A program made the position numbers and the translations under genes. This document shows, one piece after another, positions 5,297 to 7,657 of a stretch of 7,657 bases of DNA. Each line of letters begins with the position of its first letter. Position 1 is the stretch's first letter. The DNA comes from an uncultured Bacillota bacterium (GTDB lineage Bacteria > Bacillota_I > Bacilli_A > RF39 > UBA660), in the NCBI GenBank assembly GCA_947179265.1, contig CAMXBB010000065.1:1-7657 (forward strand), written 5' to 3'. The notes beneath the pieces were generated by a model, which made no database searches, had not been told where the DNA came from, and worked only from the letters and a program-made list of their open reading frames with translations.

Positions 5297-7048
5297 TTAA
5301 ATCTTTTTAAATCTATTTTGTTTGCTTATAATTGCTAATGCAATTACTAATACAGAGATTACTATTAATATTTGAATAGTATGATTAGTAATACCTGTCT
5401 TAGGATTATTAACACACATTTTTTTATCTGTAATATCATCTCTTAACTCACATGATGATTCATCAGGATCACTCGTCCATACTAACTCATCACCACATTT
5501 ATAACATCCACTAAAGTCTTTGGCAACTGCTGGAACTTCATCTAACTCGACAGTTAATAAAGGTCTTACTCCAAATTCTCCTAATGTAGACATTTCATAA
5601 TCAGATACTAATCCGTTAGATGATATAGCATATACAGTATTTTCATTTGTACCAGATCTAGTCCAGTAGCTATTAGCATAAACCCAATCTGGAATTGAAT
5701 TCATTTGATATAAATAATAATATGTTGTACCCACACCAGTTACTTCTAAATCACGAATGTCTAAAGATGATACAGTTTTTGGTGTTGGATTAGTCAATTG
5801 ATCAAAAGTTGCACCAGTTGCATTAGTTAAATCGCTTAAAGCTAATAGTGAACCAGTAAATTTACCATCAACTAATGAATTTATATAATCAACATACTTA
5901 TCAACATTTTTTTTAATCACACTCTCATCATAATTATTCGTTACAGGAGGATAATCTTGATCAAATAATTGAACAGTATTAGTATACTCAACCCCACCAT
6001 ATGATGCTATAGTACCATTAGGGTAAGCTATATATCCACGAGCCATTGAATCTTGTTTCCAATCTTTGCCAGATATGTCTTTGCAAGATAATTTACTTAA
6101 ATCAGCAACCATATCTCCATAATTAGTAGTTTTTGAACAATCAAGTCCTAAATTTAAATTGTATTTTGCAAGTAACTGAACTTTATTATTTTTATTAGAT
6201 AAAACATAAAAACATTCATCTTTTATACATATTTCATCTGATATAGAAACTTTACCATTTTTATCTTTATCAGTAAAACAGAATACACCATCACATGCTC
6301 TAGGTTCTTCGCCAGTATTTAAAGCACTTGCTGGAGCAATAATGACTGGTCTTATTCCATAGAACAAGAAGTGTTCAAAACTAAAATAGCTTTGAGCTGT
6401 TGACTCTAAAATCATTATTTTTTTATCTTGAGTTGGGACCTTTGTCCATGATGTAACATTAAAGAACTTTCTTATATTTTCAGGAGCTTTTTGCATATCA
6501 ACACCATAGAACAATTTATTAAATGTTTGTAAATCTAACAAATCTCCTGTAACATTTATATTATATTTTTTATTAATAGTATCTACATACTCATTAACAT
6601 ATATTTCTGCTACTCCACCTTCATAATCAAGATTGGTAGCACCATGTTGAAGTTCGGTTGAGAATGGAACTCCAATAACATCTCCTGTCGCTTCATCAGG
6701 ATATCCTGTTATGCTAGGATCTTGTAGTCCTGTATATGAAGCTCTGATTCCACATTTAGGATCATATCCAACTCCAGTACTTGATGGAGCATTATAAGTG
6801 AGTGAACATTTAGCACTAATATCAACATTATATTTAGCTAACATTCTAATCTCTACACCATTATTACTTAAGATATAGAAATGTTCATCTCCTATTCTTA
6901 CCTCGTCTCCTAACTCTCTTCCTGTTCCAGTAACGATATCTATATATTTAGTATCAGCAGCATCAACATTTAAAGAAAAATATACTAAAAATGATGAGAT
7001 AATTCCAAATATAAATAGAAACGTAATTGTTTTTAAAAATTTTTTCAT
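5297..7048 (-). CDS. Two-module secreted surface protein with Cys block and NPKTG anchor
   Basis: The 583-aa protein starts at the ATG at 7048, with AAGGTG 7 nt upstream. Residues 1-30 are a signal peptide (MKKFLK, long hydrophobic core, cleavage likely after VDA). The exterior holds two diverged copies of one module. Copy A (about 45-244) opens GDEVRIGDEHFYILS...LAKYN and ends YGIRPVIIA. Copy B (about 268-507) opens SDEICIKDECFYVLS...LLAKYN and ends SYWTRSG...FGVRPLLTV. The YWTRS...GVRP pattern recalls DUF6273-like domains of Firmicute surface proteins, from memory only. After that come CYKC (515-518), W524, C533, C545, NPKTG (548-552), a membrane segment about 557-575 and a basic tail KQNRFKKI. 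NPKTG matches a class B sortase-type signal. Twelve cysteines are unusually many for a Firmicute exported protein. The gene has its own promoter and terminator. Its ligand is unknown; adhesion or binding is a guess. Confidence 0.85.
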   Translation of the reverse strand: MKKFLKTITFLFIFGIISSFLVYFSLNVDAADTKYIDIVTGTGRELGDEVRIGDEHFYILSNNGVEIRMLAKYNVDISAKCSLTYNAPSSTGVGYDPKCGIRASYTGLQDPSITGYPDEATGDVIGVPFSTELQHGATNLDYEGGVAEIYVNEYVDTINKKYNINVTGDLLDLQTFNKLFYGVDMQKAPENIRKFFNVTSWTKVPTQDKKIMILESTAQSYFSFEHFLFYGIRPVIIAPASALNTGEEPRACDGVFCFTDKDKNGKVSISDEICIKDECFYVLSNKNNKVQLLAKYNLNLGLDCSKTTNYGDMVADLSKLSCKDISGKDWKQDSMARGYIAYPNGTIASYGGVEYTNTVQLFDQDYPPVTNNYDESVIKKNVDKYVDYINSLVDGKFTGSLLALSDLTNATGATFDQLTNPTPKTVSSLDIRDLEVTGVGTTYYYLYQMNSIPDWVYANSYWTRSGTNENTVYAISSNGLVSDYEMSTLGEFGVRPLLTVELDEVPAVAKDFSGCYKCGDELVWTSDPDESSCELRDDITDKKMCVNNPKTGITNHTIQILIVISVLVIALAIISKQNRFKKI

Positions 7049-7077
7049 AAACACACACCTTCTATTATTATGTATTA

Positions 7078-7106
7078 ATAATACCACATCTATTCATTTT
7101 AGACAA
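7078..7106 (-). promoter_or_regulatory. Sigma-A promoter of the 583-aa surface protein gene
   Basis: The minus strand carries -35 TTGTCT (7106-7101), a 17-bp spacer and -10 TATTAT (7083-7078). Transcription would start near 7071, leaving a leader of about 23 nt with the AAGGTG ribosome binding site. It starts directly after the terminator of the preceding gene. The in-frame GTG at 7087 lies upstream of the -10 box and so cannot be the start. Confidence 0.65.
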
Positions 7107-7139
7107 TTATAAAACAAGGATTTTTATCCTTGTTTTATA
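7104..7139 (-). terminator. Intrinsic terminator overlapping the end of the right-hand surface protein gene
   Basis: A stem of up to 14 bp (7139-7126 with 7121-7108; core AAAACAAGGAT/ATCCTTGTTTT) closes a 4-nt loop. The T-run lies mostly within the stem's 3' arm and is followed by ATAATTG. The TAA stop (7137-7135) is inside the stem, so ribosomes reaching the stop could disturb folding. Confidence 0.75.
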
Positions 7140-7657
7140 TTCTTTCAAATCTATTATATCTTCTATATAATACGTATCCTAATGACATTAACAATGTAAC
7201 TATCAAAGCGAAGATAATGAAACTTCTAACACCTGTTTTTGGATTATTAACACACAACCCTTTATTAGTTATTGATTCATTCTTTTTACATGATTTACCA
7301 GGTTTATCAGTCCATACAAGCTCCCCATCACATTCATAACATGCACTTGTATCTATTATTTTTTCACTCGTTGGTACTGCTTCAAGTGGTATTGTTATTA
7401 ATGGTCTTATACCTGCTATGTCATTTTCTTCACAATCTATTGGTGCTGCTATTCCAGCAGAAATAACAGCCATCAAATAATAATCATCTACAGAAGACTT
7501 TGTCCAATAAGTTCTACTATATAACCAAGTTGGTATTTTTTCATCACCATATAACTCCATAATACTATATGGCATTAATTTATTATTCTCAAATCTTTTA
7601 ATATTCAATGATGGCATTTCTTTTTCCTTAGTCATAAGATTTTTCCCTCTATCATAA
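7135..7657 (-). CDS. C-terminal part of a second NPKTG-anchored surface protein (5' end beyond window)
   Basis: The frame is open to the right edge (173 codons visible), so the N-terminus and any signal peptide lie outside. An internal ATG at 7635 has a GAGGG 9 nt upstream. However, homology to the 583-aa protein begins within about 10 residues of it (PSLNI against SSLDI) and the fragment has no signal peptide, so I treat it as internal. Counting from that Met, the shared elements are PTWLYSRTYWTKS (35-47, against PDWVYANSYWTRS in the 583-aa protein), AGIRPLITI (74-82), EAVP, CYEC (99-102), W108, C116, C128, NPKTG (131-135), a membrane segment about 138-156 and the basic tail YRRYNRFERI. The tail NRF(K/E)(K/R)I is nearly the same as in the 583-aa protein. 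This is a paralogue of that neighbour, probably displayed on the same surface. Function unknown. Confidence 0.8.
   Translation of the reverse strand, partial: YDRGKNLMTKEKEMPSLNIKRFENNKLMPYSIMELYGDEKIPTWLYSRTYWTKSSVDDYYLMAVISAGIAAPIDCEENDIAGIRPLITIPLEAVPTSEKIIDTSACYECDGELVWTDKPGKSCKKNESITNKGLCVNNPKTGVRSFIIFALIVTLLMSLGYVLYRRYNRFERI

Noticed and set aside
7049..7087. A 13-residue N-terminal extension of the 583-aa protein from a GTG at 7087
   Set aside because: It lies upstream of the predicted transcription start and would place a hydrophilic stretch before a textbook MKK signal peptide.
7130..7466. Two short plus-strand frames opposite the right-edge surface protein
   Set aside because: They overlap each other and are antisense to a frame with clear homology to its neighbour; no ribosome binding site.
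7633..7657. The ATG at 7635 as the true start of a 166-aa protein
   Set aside because: A GAGGG precedes it, but the frame stays open to the edge, the product would lack a signal peptide, and homology to the 583-aa protein implies missing upstream sequence. It remains possible if the gene is a truncated copy.
1..7657. Alternative genetic code with TGA as Trp
   Set aside because: All Trp codons in the intact genes are TGG and no frame needs TGA read-through. TGA is not used as a stop here either, so the window gives no positive evidence for reassignment.

Overview
The window is AT-rich chromosomal DNA from a low-GC Gram-positive bacterium (Firmicutes/Bacilli type). It has strong AGGAGG-like ribosome binding sites, near-consensus sigma-A promoters with 17-bp spacers, short intergenic gaps and stem-loop plus U-run terminators. 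All intact reading frames read under the standard bacterial code: the roughly 15 Trp residues are all TGG, and every visible stop is TAA or TAG. The surface proteins, with Cys-rich stalks and NPKTG-type C-termini, resemble those I associate with uncultured gut Bacilli/Mollicutes-related lineages. That placement is an inference from memory, not a search result.

Left part (1-1521): a truncated minus-strand gene encodes a coiled-coil plus two-membrane-segment protein of unknown function. It is divergent from a plus-strand gene for a 294-aa protein with a degenerate protein-kinase-like fold. The roughly 140-bp gap between them holds two back-to-back promoters. A bidirectional terminator separates the kinase-like gene from the convergent gene to its right.

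Middle (1550-5137, all minus strand): the conserved rpsO-pnp pair (ribosomal protein S15, then polynucleotide phosphorylase) has its own promoter, a structured leader before rpsO, a hairpin between the two genes and a strong terminator after pnp. Immediately downstream of pnp is a 308-aa secreted, C-terminally anchored surface protein. Its upstream region carries an unexplained pair of direct repeats.

Right part (5297-7657, minus strand): a 583-aa surface protein is built from two diverged copies of one extracellular module, and the C-terminal end of a second such protein runs off the right edge. These two and the 308-aa protein share the same C-terminal layout: a CYxC...W...SC...C cysteine block, an NPKTG or NVKTG motif, a hydrophobic segment and a basic tail. 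They form a small paralogous family of probable sortase substrates (or membrane-anchored proteins) on both sides of the housekeeping rpsO-pnp operon. No sortase lies in the window.

No gene-free stretch exceeds about 160 bases. I see no tRNA, rRNA, CRISPR array, insertion sequence or integrase.
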